Positions 46,703-59,254 of a stretch of 64,000 nucleotides of DNA are shown here, one piece after another; the stretch's first letter is position 1; each line of letters begins with the position of its first letter. This DNA comes from Mycteria americana. Its lineage: Eukaryota > Chordata > Aves > Ciconiiformes > Ciconiidae. The translations under genes and the position numbers were made by a program. A model generated the notes under the pieces. The model saw only the letters and a program-made list of their open reading frames with translations. It did not search any database and was not told the origin of the DNA. The stretch lies in the NCBI RefSeq assembly GCF_035582795.1, contig NC_134366.1, forward strand, positions 136,734,756-136,798,755. Direction: 5' to 3'.

Positions 46703-47283
46703 AATCATGGGATAGCATTGACACCTCCCGCCTCCATCACACGCTCATCCAACCATTCTGCTCTCACACCACTCCCGCATACCCGCATGACTCTCCTCAG
46801 CAGGAAGAAACACAGGCTTGCCTTACACCCGCATTGCCCACAACCTCTCAGGCCCACACCACCTGACCAGGGCAGACCCACCCGTGGTGGCTCGCTCCAA
46901 GCGAGCGTCCAGAGCAGAACGTACAATCGTCATGGTGAGGAAGGGACAACTGCATGCCAGGAGGTCACTGCATAGGGCAGGGTGACGATCACGTCCAGTG
47001 AGTGCCAGGCAGGTCCAGACTGACAAGCCAGGGATGAAGTCAAGACAGAAGATCTGTCTGCACGTCAGCGTCTGTATCAAGGGTCACTGCGGCTGGACAT
47101 CTCCGTGGCCGGGGCCATGGCTGAGCTAGAGACCAGGACTCCTAGCATGTAGCTCGGAAGGAGAGTGAAGGCCTAGGCAGGGCTGAACACACATACAGCT
47201 CCTGGACCCATGGGTGGAGGTGGAGGCCCCACACGAGGCTGGTCAGGGCCAGTCAGGCCTATTAGGGCTCTCAGGGCCCGGAC

Positions 47284-47349
47284 GAGACGTAAGGGTAGCC
47301 ATGCAAGGGAGCCTGCAGTCCTCTGCTCCACCAGCAGAGCTACTGATGG
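47284..47349 (-). pseudogene. tRNA-Tyr relic (GCA), unit 3
   Basis: Same truncated relic as at 40391-40456. Confidence 0.83.
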
Positions 47350-48082
47350 ACTGGCAGGGCCCCCTCCCAGCTCTGCCTCCATGACAGAGCAGTCAAAGAA
47401 ATCAGCTTGGATGAGACCTCAGGACATCTCTACTCAAACCTCCTCCAAGCAGCCTGAGCTTGGGGATCACAGCAGCTTGCTCAAAGCTTCATCCAGTCGG
47501 CTCGTGCCAGCCTCCAAGCATGGAGACTGCAGAGCACTCCGGGGCACCCTTCTTCTCCTGCCTGCCTGGCGTGAGGGGAGAACAAATTGAACCCGCCCTG
47601 CTTCAGTTGTGGGCCGTTGCTTCTCATGCCTCTGGCAATCACCACAGTAAAAGGCCTATACCTGTTGAATCAATAATCTCCTGACAGGCGTTGGAAAGCT
47701 GCTGCTTAGCTCCCCCAAAGCCCTCTCTTCTCCAGGCTCTGGACAAGCCCACATTCACTGACATCTCCTCACGGGGCAAATGCGCCTGCTCCCAACCGTC
47801 ACGGTGGCCTTGTTCCGAGGTCACTGCACTTGGTCAACGTCTGTCTTCTACACAGAGGCCCGAAGCCGGCCGTGTTCTTCGAGATGCCATCAGTCAAGCG
47901 CTGAGTAAAGGTGCTGAGTAAAATCCCATCCCTCGATCCAGGGCCCGGGCTGCCCTTGGTGCAGCCCTGGATGCTGTCCTTTTCTGTGCGGCCCAGGTGC
48001 ACCGCGAGCTCCCCACAGCCCCCAGAGAACAGAGGGCCCCAGGCAGAGGGCCCTGTGTCCCGGCAAGGGGAGTGAAAAGCAT

Positions 48083-48155
48083 TGGAGAATGCAGGCATCG
48101 ATCCTGCTGCCTCTCGCATGCTAAGCGAGCGCTCTACCACTTGAGCTAATTCCCC
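48083..48155 (-). tRNA. tRNA-Ala(AGC), cassette X
   Basis: X-type gene (A51-T63, C40). Confidence 0.95.
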
Positions 48156-48484
48156 AGCCCACGGCCTCTGCCTGAGGTCCCCTCCCCTCCCAGGCCCCCA
48201 CCCCTGACCCAGGATGCCCTGCACCCAAAGCCTGAGCCTCCCAACAGCCTCGCTCTCACACCCCCACCCACTCACCCACTCACCTTCCTGCTGGGGGCGA
48301 CCCCTGACAACCTCGGTGCTCAGGACCACCATCCCCTGCCCAGGGTTCACCTGAAACTGCCTTGGCTGGTCTTCTCCCCACCTTAGGCAAGAGTTCAACG
48401 CTGGGCAGCCCTTGAAGGGGAGCCACCCGGGCAGGGCCAAAAGGCAGAGGTGCCGCAGGGTCTGGGCCAGAGCCAAAAGGGCAC

Positions 48485-48573
48485 TCCTTCGAGCCGGAGT
48501 TGAACCAGCGACCTAAGGATGGCCGTGCAAGGGAGCCTACAGTCCTCCGCTCTACCAGCTGAGCTATCGAAGG
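48485..48573 (-). tRNA. tRNA-Tyr(GTA) with 16-nt intron, cassette Y
   Basis: Identical to the reference gene. Confidence 0.96.
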
Positions 48574-49318
48574 AATCATGGGGCCCTGCCCCTTACCTCG
48601 CCCATCACACACTCATCCGACACTTCTCCACGCAAAGCGCAGAATGACGCCTCTACTCCAACACCACGCTTCAAACAGCCCCAGCTCCAACATCACACCA
48701 CCTTGCTCAACCCTTTAGCCCATCAAATCATGCAGACCCCCAAACAGAAGAACTCCAACAGGCTCCCTGGACGTCATCTTCTACAGCTGCACTCTCCTCA
48801 GGGCCAAAAAAAGCTTACCCGTATCCACCTGCATTCATCTTGATCCAATTTCACTGTGCTGTCTTTTGCCCTCTGCTCAAGCACCAGACAAAAGGACAGC
48901 ATTTCCTCTGCTCACTGACCGCCTCCTAAGTGCTGGAAGGTCCTGCGTAAGGCCTCTGAACTTCGCTTTCTCCAGGCTGAACATGCTCAGTGTCCTCAGC
49001 CCATCCTCACACAGAAACCCCTCCATTCCCTGAGCTTCGTGGTGGCCCTCCACTGAAGCGCCTCCACTTCATTCATGTCTCTCCTGTACAGGGGAGCTCA
49101 CAGCTGGACACAGGACTTGAGATGACATTTGACGTCTGTCAAGCAAAGAGGGAGAAAAGAAGGTCCCCTGTTAAACTGCCCACGCTGCTCTTGTAACAAC
49201 CCCAGGATGTTGTCCTACCCTTTGCTGTCTGGGTGCACTGCGAGCTCCCCACAGCCCCCCAAAGGACACGGGCCCCAGGCAAAGGGCCCTGTGTCCCGGC
49301 AAGGGGAGTGAAAAGCAT

Positions 49319-49391
49319 TGGAGAATGCGGGCATCGATCCCGCTGCCTCTCACATGCTAAGCGAGCGCTCTACCACTTGAGCTAATTCCCC
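49319..49391 (-). tRNA. tRNA-Ala(AGC), cassette Y
   Basis: Y-type gene (G51-C63, T40). Confidence 0.95.
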
Positions 49392-50060
49392 AGCCCACGG
49401 CCTCTGCCTGAGGTCCCCTCCCCTCCCAGGCACCCACCCCTGACCCAGGATGCCCTGCACCCAAAGCCTGCGCCTCCCATCGGCCTCGCTCTCACACCCC
49501 CACCCACTCACCCACTCACTTTCCTGCTGGAGGCGACCCCTCTGACAAAACCAGAACTCAGGGTCAAGTCACTTGGGAGCCTGCGTGCAGCCCCACCACC
49601 ACGCGCATTTGGCTGTCGGAGCTCAGAAACAACTTGGAGCGTGTGCAAATGGTGGCCTTGCATGAAAATGCTACGAGAAGCCTGAGCAGGGGCCCGGCCC
49701 TCCTTGGCACGGGAGATGCTTTGAAGCTGAGCCTCTTGCCCTCGGTACCTTCCTGAGAACCGCTGGATCTGGCTTGCAGCTCTGCCTGTGCCTGCCCACG
49801 TTCCTCATTGATGCTGAGCCTGGCCATGACCCTTGGACTCAAGTAGCCTGCCTGAACTCCCACCGGCTTGAGCGGGGCCGTGGAGCTGCCTGTGCACCGC
49901 ACGACTGCGACTGAAGCTTGTGCAGCCTTCCCAATTGGTCCCGAGCAGCCTTTTTGGCCTCAACCGCTCCCATCGGACCTCACAAGTGCCTCCTCAGCGT
50001 GACCTTTCCTGCTTAAGAGACAAAGGTGCCGCAGGGTCTGGGCCAGAGCCAAAAGGGCAC

Positions 50061-50149
50061 TCCTTCGAGCCGGAGTTGAACCAGCGACCTAAGGATGGCC
50101 GTGCAAGGGAGCCTACAGTCCTCCGCTCTACCAGCTGAGCTATCGAAGG
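50061..50149 (-). tRNA. tRNA-Tyr(GTA) with 16-nt intron, cassette X
   Basis: Identical to the reference gene. Confidence 0.96.
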
Positions 50150-50730
50150 AATCATGGGATAGCATTGACACCTCCCGCCTCCATCACACACTCATCCAAC
50201 CATTCTGCTCTCACACCACTCCCGCATACCCGCATGACTCTCCTCAGCAGGAAGAAACACAGGCTTGCCTTACACCCGCATTGCCCACAACCTCTCAGGC
50301 CCACACCACCTGACCAGGGCAGACCCACCCGTGGTGGCTCGCTCCAAGCGAGCGTCCAGAGCAGAACGTACAATCGTCATGGTGAGGAAGGGACAACTGC
50401 ATGCCAGGAGGTCACTGCATAGGGCAGGGTGACGATCACGTCCAGTGAGTGCCAGGCAGGTCCAGACTGACAAGCCAGGGATGAAGTCAAGACAGAAGAT
50501 CTGTCTGCACGTCAGCGTCTGTATCAAGGGTCACTGCGGCTGGACATCTCCGTGGCCGGGGCCATGGCTGAGCTAGAGACCAGGACTCCTAGCATGTAGC
50601 TCGGAAGGAGAGTGAAGGCCTAGGCAGGGCTGAACACACATACAGCTCCTGGACCCATGGGTGGAGGTGGAGGCCCCACACGAGGCTGGTCAGGGCCAGT
50701 CAGGCCTATTAGGGCTCTCAGGGCCCGGAC

Positions 50731-50796
50731 GAGACGTAAGGGTAGCCATGCAAGGGAGCCTGCAGTCCTCTGCTCCACCAGCAGAGCTACTGATGG
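50731..50796 (-). pseudogene. tRNA-Tyr relic (GCA), unit 4
   Basis: Same truncated relic as at 40391-40456. Confidence 0.83.
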
Positions 50797-51529
50797 ACTG
50801 GCAGGGCCCCCTCCCAGCTCTGCCTCCATGACAGAGCAGTCAAAGAAATCAGCTTGGATGAGACCTCAGGACATCTCTACTCAAACCTCCTCCAAGCAGC
50901 CTGAGCTTGGGGATCACAGCAGCTTGCTCAAAGCTTCATCCAGTCGGCTCGTGCCAGCCTCCAAGCATGGAGACTGCAGAGCACTCCGGGGCACCCTTCT
51001 TCTCCTGCCTGCCTGGCGTGAGGGGAGAACAAATTGAACCCGCCCTGCTTCAGTTGTGGGCCGTTGCTTCTCATGCCTCTGGCAATCACCACAGTAAAAG
51101 GCCTATACCTGTTGAATCAATAATCTCCTGACAGGCGTTGGAAAGCTGCTGCTTAGCTCCCCCAAAGCCCTCTCTTCTCCAGGCTCTGGACAAGCCCACA
51201 TTCACTGACATCTCCTCACGGGGCAAATGCGCCTGCTCCCAACCGTCACGGTGGCCTTGTTCCGAGGTCACTGCACTTGGTCAACGTCTGTCTTCTACAC
51301 AGAGGCCCGAAGCCGGCCGTGTTCTTCGAGATGCCATCAGTCAAGCGCTGAGTAAAGGTGCTGAGTAAAATCCCATCCCTCGATCCAGGGCCCGGGCTGC
51401 CCTTGGTGCAGCCCTGGATGCTGTCCTTTTCTGTGCGGCCCAGGTGCACCGCGAGCTCCCCACAGCCCCCAGAGAACAGAGGGCCCCAGGCAGAGGGCCC
51501 TGTGTCCCGGCAAGGGGAGTGAAAAGCAT

Positions 51530-51602
51530 TGGAGAATGCAGGCATCGATCCTGCTGCCTCTCGCATGCTAAGCGAGCGCTCTACCACTTGAGCTAATTCC
51601 CC
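51530..51602 (-). tRNA. tRNA-Ala(AGC), cassette X
   Basis: X-type gene (A51-T63, C40). Confidence 0.95.
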
Positions 51603-51931
51603 AGCCCACGGCCTCTGCCTGAGGTCCCCTCCCCTCCCAGGCCCCCACCCCTGACCCAGGATGCCCTGCACCCAAAGCCTGAGCCTCCCAACAGCCTCGC
51701 TCTCACACCCCCACCCACTCACCCACTCACCTTCCTGCTGGGGGCGACCCCTGACAACCTCGGTGCTCAGGACCACCATCCCCTGCCCAGGGTTCACCTG
51801 AAACTGCCTTGGCTGGTCTTCTCCCCACCTTAGGCAAGAGTTCAATGCTGGGCAGCCCTTGAAGGGGAGCCACCCGGGCAGGGCCAAAAGGCAGAGGTGC
51901 CGCAGGGTCTGGGCCAGAGCCAAAAGGGCAC

Positions 51932-52020
51932 TCCTTCGAGCCGGAGTTGAACCAGCGACCTAAGGATGGCCGTGCAAGGGAGCCTACAGTCCTCCGCTCT
52001 ACCAGCTGAGCTATCGAAGG
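51932..52020 (-). tRNA. tRNA-Tyr(GTA) with 16-nt intron, cassette Y
   Basis: Identical to the reference gene. Confidence 0.96.
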
Positions 52021-52765
52021 AATCATGGGGCCCTGCCCCTTACCTCGCCCATCACACACTCATCCGACACTTCTCCACGCAAAGCGCAGAATGACGCCTC
52101 TACTCCAACACCACGCTTCAAACAGCCCCAGCTCCAACATCACACCACCTTGCTCAACCCTTTAGCCCATCAAATCATGCAGACCCCCAAACAGAAGAAC
52201 TCCAACAGGCTCCCTGGACGTCATCTTCTACAGCTGCACTCTCCTCAGGGCCAAAAAAAGCTTACCCGTATCCACCTGCATTCATCTTGATCCAATTTCA
52301 CTGTGCTGTCTTTTGCCCTCTGCTCAAGCACCAGACAAAAGGACAGCATTTCCTCTGCTCACTGACCGCCTCCTAAGTGCTGGAAGGTCCTGCGTAAGGC
52401 CTCTGAACTTCGCTTTCTCCAGGCTGAACATGCTCAGTGTCCTCAGCCCATCCTCACACAGAAACCCCTCCATTCCCTGAGCTTCGTGGTGGCCCTCCAC
52501 TGAAGCGCCTCCACTTCATTCATGTCTCTCCTGTACAGGGGAGCTCACAGCTGGACACAGGACTTGAGATGACATTTGACGTCTGTCAAGCAAAGAGGGA
52601 GAAAAGAAGGTCCCCTGTTAAACTGCCCACGCTGCTCTTGTAACAACCCCAGGATGTTGTCCTACCCTTTGCTGTCTGGGTGCACTGCGAGCTCCCCACA
52701 GCCCCCCAAAGGACACGGGCCCCAGGCAAAGGGCCCTGTGTCCCGGCAAGGGGAGTGAAAAGCAT

Positions 52766-52838
52766 TGGAGAATGCGGGCATCGATCCCGCTGCCTCTCAC
52801 ATGCTAAGCGAGCGCTCTACCACTTGAGCTAATTCCCC
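52766..52838 (-). tRNA. tRNA-Ala(AGC), cassette Y
   Basis: Y-type gene (G51-C63, T40). Confidence 0.95.
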
Positions 52839-53507
52839 AGCCCACGGCCTCTGCCTGAGGTCCCCTCCCCTCCCAGGCACCCACCCCTGACCCAGGATGC
52901 CCTGCACCCAAAGCCTGCGCCTCCCATCGGCCTCGCTCTCACACCCCCACCCACTCACCCACTCACTTTCCTGCTGGAGGCGACCCCTCTGACAAAACCA
53001 GAACTCAGGGTCAAGTCACTTGGGAGCCTGCGTGCAGCCCCACCACCACGCGCATTTGGCTGTCGGAGCTCAGAAACAACTTGGAGCGTGTGCAAATGGT
53101 GGCCTTGCATGAAAATGCTACGAGAAGCCTGAGCAGGGGCCCGGCCCTCCTTGGCACGGGAGATGCTTTGAAGCTGAGCCTCTTGCCCTCGGTACCTTCC
53201 TGAGAACCGCTGGATCTGGCTTGCAGCTCTGCCTGTGCCTGCCCACGTTCCTCATTGATGCTGAGCCTGGCCATGACCCTTGGACTCAAGTAGCCTGCCT
53301 GAACTCCCACCGGCTTGAGCGGGGCCGTGGAGCTGCCTGTGCACCGCACGACTGCGACTGAAGCTTGTGCAGCCTTCCCAATTGGTCCCGAGCAGCCTTT
53401 TTGGCCTCAACCGCTCCCATCGGACCTCACAAGTGCCTCCTCAGCGTGACCTTTCCTGCTTAAGAGACAAAGGTGCCGCAGGGTCTGGGCCAGAGCCAAA
53501 AGGGCAC

Positions 53508-53596
53508 TCCTTCGAGCCGGAGTTGAACCAGCGACCTAAGGATGGCCGTGCAAGGGAGCCTACAGTCCTCCGCTCTACCAGCTGAGCTATCGAAGG
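53508..53596 (-). tRNA. tRNA-Tyr(GTA) with 16-nt intron, cassette X
   Basis: Identical to the reference gene. Confidence 0.96.
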
Positions 53597-54177
53597 AATC
53601 ATGGGATAGCATTGACACCTCCCGCCTCCATCACACGCTCATCCAACCATTCTGCTCTCACACCACTCCCGCATACCCGCATGACTCTCCTCAGCAGGAA
53701 GAAACACAGGCTTGCCTTACACCCGCATTGCCCACAACCTCTCAGGCCCACACCACCTGACCAGGGCAGACCCACCCGTGGTGGCTCGCTCCAAGCGAGC
53801 GTCCAGAGCAGAACGTACAATCGTCATGGTGAGGAAGGGACAACTGCATGCCAGGAGGTCACTGCATAGGGCAGGGTGACGATCACGTCCAGTGAGTGCC
53901 AGGCAGGTCCAGACTGACAAGCCAGGGATGAAGTCAAGACAGAAGATCTGTCTGCACGTCAGCGTCTGTATCAAGGGTCACTGCGGCTGGACATCTCCGT
54001 GGCCGGGGCCATGGCTGAGCTAGAGACCAGGACTCCTAGCATGTAGCTCGGAAGGAGAGTGAAGGCCTAGGCAGGGCTGAACACACATACAGCTCCTGGA
54101 CCCATGGGTGGAGGTGGAGGCCCCACACGAGGCTGGTCAGGGCCAGTCAGGCCTATTAGGGCTCTCAGGGCCCGGAC

Positions 54178-54243
54178 GAGACGTAAGGGTAGCCATGCAA
54201 GGGAGCCTGCAGTCCTCTGCTCCACCAGCAGAGCTACTGATGG
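54178..54243 (-). pseudogene. tRNA-Tyr relic (GCA), unit 5
   Basis: Same truncated relic as at 40391-40456. Confidence 0.83.
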
Positions 54244-54976
54244 ACTGGCAGGGCCCCCTCCCAGCTCTGCCTCCATGACAGAGCAGTCAAAGAAATCAGC
54301 TTGGATGAGACCTCAGGACATCTCTACTCAAACCTCCTCCAAGCAGCCTGAGCTTGGGGATCACAGCAGCTTGCTCAAAGCTTCATCCAGTCGGCTCGTG
54401 CCAGCCTCCAAGCATGGAGACTGCAGAGCACTCCGGGGCACCCTTCTTCTCCTGCCTGCCTGGCGTGAGGGGAGAACAAATTGAACCCGCCCTGCTTCAG
54501 TTGTGGGCCGTTGCTTCTCATGCCTCTGGCAATCACCACAGTAAAAGGCCTATACCTGTTGAATCAATAATCTCCTGACAGGCGTTGGAAAGCTGCTGCT
54601 TAGCTCCCCCAAAGCCCTCTCTTCTCCAGGCTCTGGACAAGCCCACATTCACTGACATCTCCTCACGGGGCAAATGCGCCTGCTCCCAACCGTCACGGTG
54701 GCCTTGTTCCGAGGTCACTGCACTTGGTCAACGTCTGTCTTCTACACAGAGGCCCGAAGCCGGCCGTGTTCTTCGAGATGCCATCAGTCAAGCGCTGAGT
54801 AAAGGTGCTGAGTAAAATCCCATCCCTCGATCCAGGGCCCGGGCTGCCCTTGGTGCAGCCCTGGATGCTGTCCTTTTCTGTGCGGCCCAGGTGCACCGCG
54901 AGCTCCCCACAGCCCCCAGAGAACAGAGGGCCCCAGGCAGAGGGCCCTGTGTCCCGGCAAGGGGAGTGAAAAGCAT

Positions 54977-55049
54977 TGGAGAATGCAGGCATCGATCCTG
55001 CTGCCTCTCGCATGCTAAGCGAGCGCTCTACCACTTGAGCTAATTCCCC
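54977..55049 (-). tRNA. tRNA-Ala(AGC), cassette X
   Basis: X-type gene (A51-T63, C40). Confidence 0.95.
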
Positions 55050-55378
55050 AGCCCACGGCCTCTGCCTGAGGTCCCCTCCCCTCCCAGGCCCCCACCCCTG
55101 ACCCAGGATGCCCTGCACCCAAAGCCTGAGCCTCCCAACAGCCTCGCTCTCACACCCCCACCCACTCACCCACTCACCTTCCTGCTGGGGGCGACCCCTG
55201 ACAACCTCGGTGCTCAGGACCACCATCCCCTGCCCAGGGTTCACCTGAAACTGCCTTGGCTGGTCTTCTCCCCACCTTAGGCAAGAGTTCAACGCTGGGC
55301 AGCCCTTGAAGGGGAGCCACCCGGGCAGGGCCAAAAGGCAGAGGTGCCGCAGGGTCTGGGCCAGAGCCAAAAGGGCAC

Positions 55379-55467
55379 TCCTTCGAGCCGGAGTTGAACC
55401 AGCGACCTAAGGATGGCCGTGCAAGGGAGCCTACAGTCCTCCGCTCTACCAGCTGAGCTATCGAAGG
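55379..55467 (-). tRNA. tRNA-Tyr(GTA) with 16-nt intron, cassette Y
   Basis: Identical to the reference gene. Confidence 0.96.
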
Positions 55468-56212
55468 AATCATGGGGCCCTGCCCCTTACCTCGCCCATC
55501 ACACACTCATCCGACACTTCTCCACGCAAAGCGCAGAATGACGCCTCTACTCCAACACCACGCTTCAAACAGCCCCAGCTCCAACATCACACCACCTTGC
55601 TCAACCCTTTAGCCCATCAAATCATGCAGACCCCCAAACAGAAGAACTCCAACAGGCTCCCTGGACGTCATCTTCTACAGCTGCACTCTCCTCAGGGCCA
55701 AAAAAAGCTTACCCGTATCCACCTGCATTCATCTTGATCCAATTTCACTGTGCTGTCTTTTGCCCTCTGCTCAAGCACCAGACAAAAGGACAGCATTTCC
55801 TCTGCTCACTGACCGCCTCCTAAGTGCTGGAAGGTCCTGCGTAAGGCCTCTGAACTTCGCTTTCTCCAGGCTGAACATGCTCAGTGTCCTCAGCCCATCC
55901 TCACACAGAAACCCCTCCATTCCCTGAGCTTCGTGGTGGCCCTCCACTGAAGCGCCTCCACTTCATTCATGTCTCTCCTGTACAGGGGAGCTCACAGCTG
56001 GACACAGGACTTGAGATGACATTTGACGTCTGTCAAGCAAAGAGGGAGAAAAGAAGGTCCCCTGTTAAACTGCCCACGCTGCTCTTGTAACAACCCCAGG
56101 ATGTTGTCCTACCCTTTGCTGTCTGGGTGCACTGCGAGCTCCCCACAGCCCCCCAAAGGACACGGGCCCCAGGCAAAGGGCCCTGTGTCCCGGCAAGGGG
56201 AGTGAAAAGCAT

Positions 56213-56285
56213 TGGAGAATGCGGGCATCGATCCCGCTGCCTCTCACATGCTAAGCGAGCGCTCTACCACTTGAGCTAATTCCCC
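56213..56285 (-). tRNA. tRNA-Ala(AGC), cassette Y
   Basis: Y-type gene (G51-C63, T40). Confidence 0.95.
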
Positions 56286-56954
56286 AGCCCACGGCCTCTG
56301 CCTGAGGTCCCCTCCCCTCCCAGGCACCCACCCCTGACCCAGGATGCCCTGCACCCAAAGCCTGCGCCTCCCATCGGCCTCGCTCTCACACCCCCACCCA
56401 CTCACCCACTCACTTTCCTGCTGGAGGCGACCCCTCTGACAAAACCAGAACTCAGGGTCAAGTCACTTGGGAGCCTGCGTGCAGCCCCACCACCACGCGC
56501 ATTTGGCTGTCGGAGCTCAGAAACAACTTGGAGCGTGTGCAAATGGTGGCCTTGCATGAAAATGCTACGAGAAGCCTGAGCAGGGGCCCGGCCCTCCTTG
56601 GCACGGGAGATGCTTTGAAGCTGAGCCTCTTGCCCTCGGTACCTTCCTGAGAACCGCTGGATCTGGCTTGCAGCTCTGCCTGTGCCTGCCCACGTTCCTC
56701 ATTGATGCTGAGCCTGGCCATGACCCTTGGACTCAAGTAGCCTGCCTGAACTCCCACCGGCTTGAGCGGGGCCGTGGAGCTGCCTGTGCACCGCACGACT
56801 GCGACTGAAGCTTGTGCAGCCTTCCCAATTGGTCCCGAGCAGCCTTTTTGGCCTCAACCGCTCCCATCGGACCTCACAAGTGCCTCCTCAGCGTGACCTT
56901 TCCTGCTTAAGAGACAAAGGTGCCGCAGGGTCTGGGCCAGAGCCAAAAGGGCAC

Positions 56955-57043
56955 TCCTTCGAGCCGGAGTTGAACCAGCGACCTAAGGATGGCCGTGCAA
57001 GGGAGCCTACAGTCCTCCGCTCTACCAGCTGAGCTATCGAAGG
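56955..57043 (-). tRNA. tRNA-Tyr(GTA) with 16-nt intron, cassette X
   Basis: Identical to the reference gene. Confidence 0.96.
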
Positions 57044-57624
57044 AATCATGGGATAGCATTGACACCTCCCGCCTCCATCACACGCTCATCCAACCATTCT
57101 GCTCTCACACCACTCCCGCATACCCGCATGACTCTCCTCAGCAGGAAGAAACACAGGCTTGCCTTACACCCGCATTGCCCACAACCTCTCAGGCCCACAC
57201 CACCTGACCAGGGCAGACCCACCCGTGGTGGCTCGCTCCAAGCGAGCGTCCAGAGCAGAACGTACAATCGTCATGGTGAGGAAGGGACAACTGCATGCCA
57301 GGAGGTCACTGCATAGGGCAGGGTGACGATCACGTCCAGTGAGTGCCAGGCAGGTCCAGACTGACAAGCCAGGGATGAAGTCAAGACAGAAGATCTGTCT
57401 GCACGTCAGCGTCTGTATCAAGGGTCACTGCGGCTGGACATCTCCGTGGCCGGGGCCATGGCTGAGCTAGAGACCAGGACTCCTAGCATGTAGCTCGGAA
57501 GGAGAGTGAAGGCCTAGGCAGGGCTGAACACACATACAGCTCCTGGACCCATGGGTGGAGGTGGAGGCCCCACACGAGGCTGGTCAGGGCCAGTCAGGCC
57601 TATTAGGGCTCTCAGGGCCCGGAC

Positions 57625-57690
57625 GAGACGTAAGGGTAGCCATGCAAGGGAGCCTGCAGTCCTCTGCTCCACCAGCAGAGCTACTGATGG
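57625..57690 (-). pseudogene. tRNA-Tyr relic (GCA), unit 6
   Basis: Same truncated relic as at 40391-40456. Confidence 0.83.
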
Positions 57691-58423
57691 ACTGGCAGGG
57701 CCCCCTCCCAGCTCTGCCTCCATGACAGAGCAGTCAAAGAAATCAGCTTGGATGAGACCTCAGGACACCTCTACTCAAACCTCCTCCAAGCAGCCTGAGC
57801 TTGGGGATCACAGCAGCTTGCTCAAAGCTTCATCCAGTCGGCTCGTGCCAGCCTCCAAGCATGGAGACTGCAGAGCACTCCGGGGCACCCTTCTTCTCCT
57901 GCCTGCCTGGCGTGAGGGGAGAACAAATTGAACCCGCCCTGCTTCAGTTGTGGGCCGTTGCTTCTCATGCCTCTGGCAATCACCACAGTAAAAGGCCTAT
58001 ACCTGTTGAATCAATAATCTCCTGACAGGCGTTGGAAAGCTGCTGCTTAGCTCCCCCAAAGCCCTCTCTTCTCCAGGCTCTGGACAAGCCCACATTCACT
58101 GACATCTCCTCACGGGGCAAATGCGCCTGCTCCCAACCGTCACGGTGGCCTTGTTCCGAGGTCACTGCACTTGGTCAACGTCTGTCTTCTACACAGAGGC
58201 CCGAAGCCGGCCGTGTTCTTCGAGATGCCATCAGTCAAGCGCTGAGTAAAGGTGCTGAGTAAAATCCCATCCCTCGATCCAGGGCCCGGGCTGCCCTTGG
58301 TGCAGCCCTGGATGCTGTCCTTTTCTGTGCGGCCCAGGTGCACCGCGAGCTCCCCACAGCCCCCAGAGAACAGAGGGCCCCAGGCAGAGGGCCCTGTGTC
58401 CCGGCAAGGGGAGTGAAAAGCAT

Positions 58424-58496
58424 TGGAGAATGCGGGCATCGATCCCGCTGCCTCTCACATGCTAAGCGAGCGCTCTACCACTTGAGCTAATTCCCC
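58424..58496 (-). tRNA. tRNA-Ala(AGC) at the X/Y recombination junction
   Basis: Gene body is Y type (G51-C63, T40) but the sequence to its left on the plus strand is X type (AGAGAACAGAGGG, CAGGCAGAGG). The last X-specific base is 58387 and the first Y-specific base 58434, so the exchange lies in or just beside the 3' end of this gene. The tRNA itself remains intact. Confidence 0.94.
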
Positions 58497-59165
58497 AGCC
58501 CACGGCCTCTGCCTGAGGTCCCCTCCCCTCCCAGGCACCCACCCCTGACCCAGGATGCCCTGCACCCAAAGCCTGCGCCTCCCATCGGCCTCGCTCTCAC
58601 ACCCCCACCCACTCACCCACTCACTTTCCTGCTGGAGGCGACCCCTCTGACAAAACCAGAACTCAGGGTCAAGTCACTTGGGAGCCTGCGTGCAGCCCCA
58701 CCACCACGCGCATTTGGCTGTCGGAGCTCAGAAACAACTTGGAGCGTGTGCAAATGGTGGCCTTGCATGAAAATGCTACGAGAAGCCTGAGCAGGGGCCC
58801 GGCCCTCCTTGGCACGGGAGATGCTTTGAAGCTGAGCCTCTTGCCCTCGGTACCTTCCTGAGAACCGCTGGATCTGGCTTGCAGCTCTGCCTGTGCCTGC
58901 CCACGTTCCTCATTGATGCTGAGCCTGGCCATGACCCTTGGACTCAAGTAGCCTGCCTGAACTCCCACCGGCTTGAGCGGGGCCGTGGAGCTGCCTGTGC
59001 ACCGCACGACTGCGACTGAAGCTTGTGCAGCCTTCCCAATTGGTCCCGAGCAGCCTTTTTGGCCTCAACCGCTCCCATCGGACCTCACAAGTGCCTCCTC
59101 AGCGTGACCTTTCCTGCTTAAGAGACAAAGGTGCCGCAGGGTCTGGGCCAGAGCCAAAAGGGCAC

Positions 59166-59254
59166 TCCTTCGAGCCGGAGTTGAACCAGCGACCTAAGGA
59201 TGGCCGTGCAAGGGAGCCTACAGTCCTCCGCTCTACCAGCTGAGCTATCGAAGG
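59166..59254 (-). tRNA. tRNA-Tyr(GTA) with 16-nt intron, cassette X
   Basis: Identical to the reference gene. Confidence 0.96.

Larger units (their letters stand above)
46614..50060. repeat. Array unit 3 (X+Y, 3447 bp)
   Basis: Full dimeric unit, nearly indistinguishable from unit 2. Confidence 0.96.
50061..53507. repeat. Array unit 4 (X+Y, 3447 bp)
   Basis: Full dimeric unit. Carries 'cacacActc' near 50187, shared only with the unit at 61037, and a private T in 'ttcaaTgctggg' near 51846. Confidence 0.96.
53508..56954. repeat. Array unit 5 (X+Y, 3447 bp)
   Basis: Full dimeric unit, the last complete 3447-bp unit before the two short recombinant units. Confidence 0.96.
56955..59165. repeat. 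Array unit 6, X/Y hybrid (2211 bp)
   Basis: X sequence up to about 58387, then Y sequence. Exactly 1236 bp are missing compared with a full unit, which equals the distance between the X and Y tRNA-Ala genes (54977 to 56213). The deletion removes one tRNA-Ala, the Y tRNA-Tyr and the Y CR1 fragment. Confidence 0.95.
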
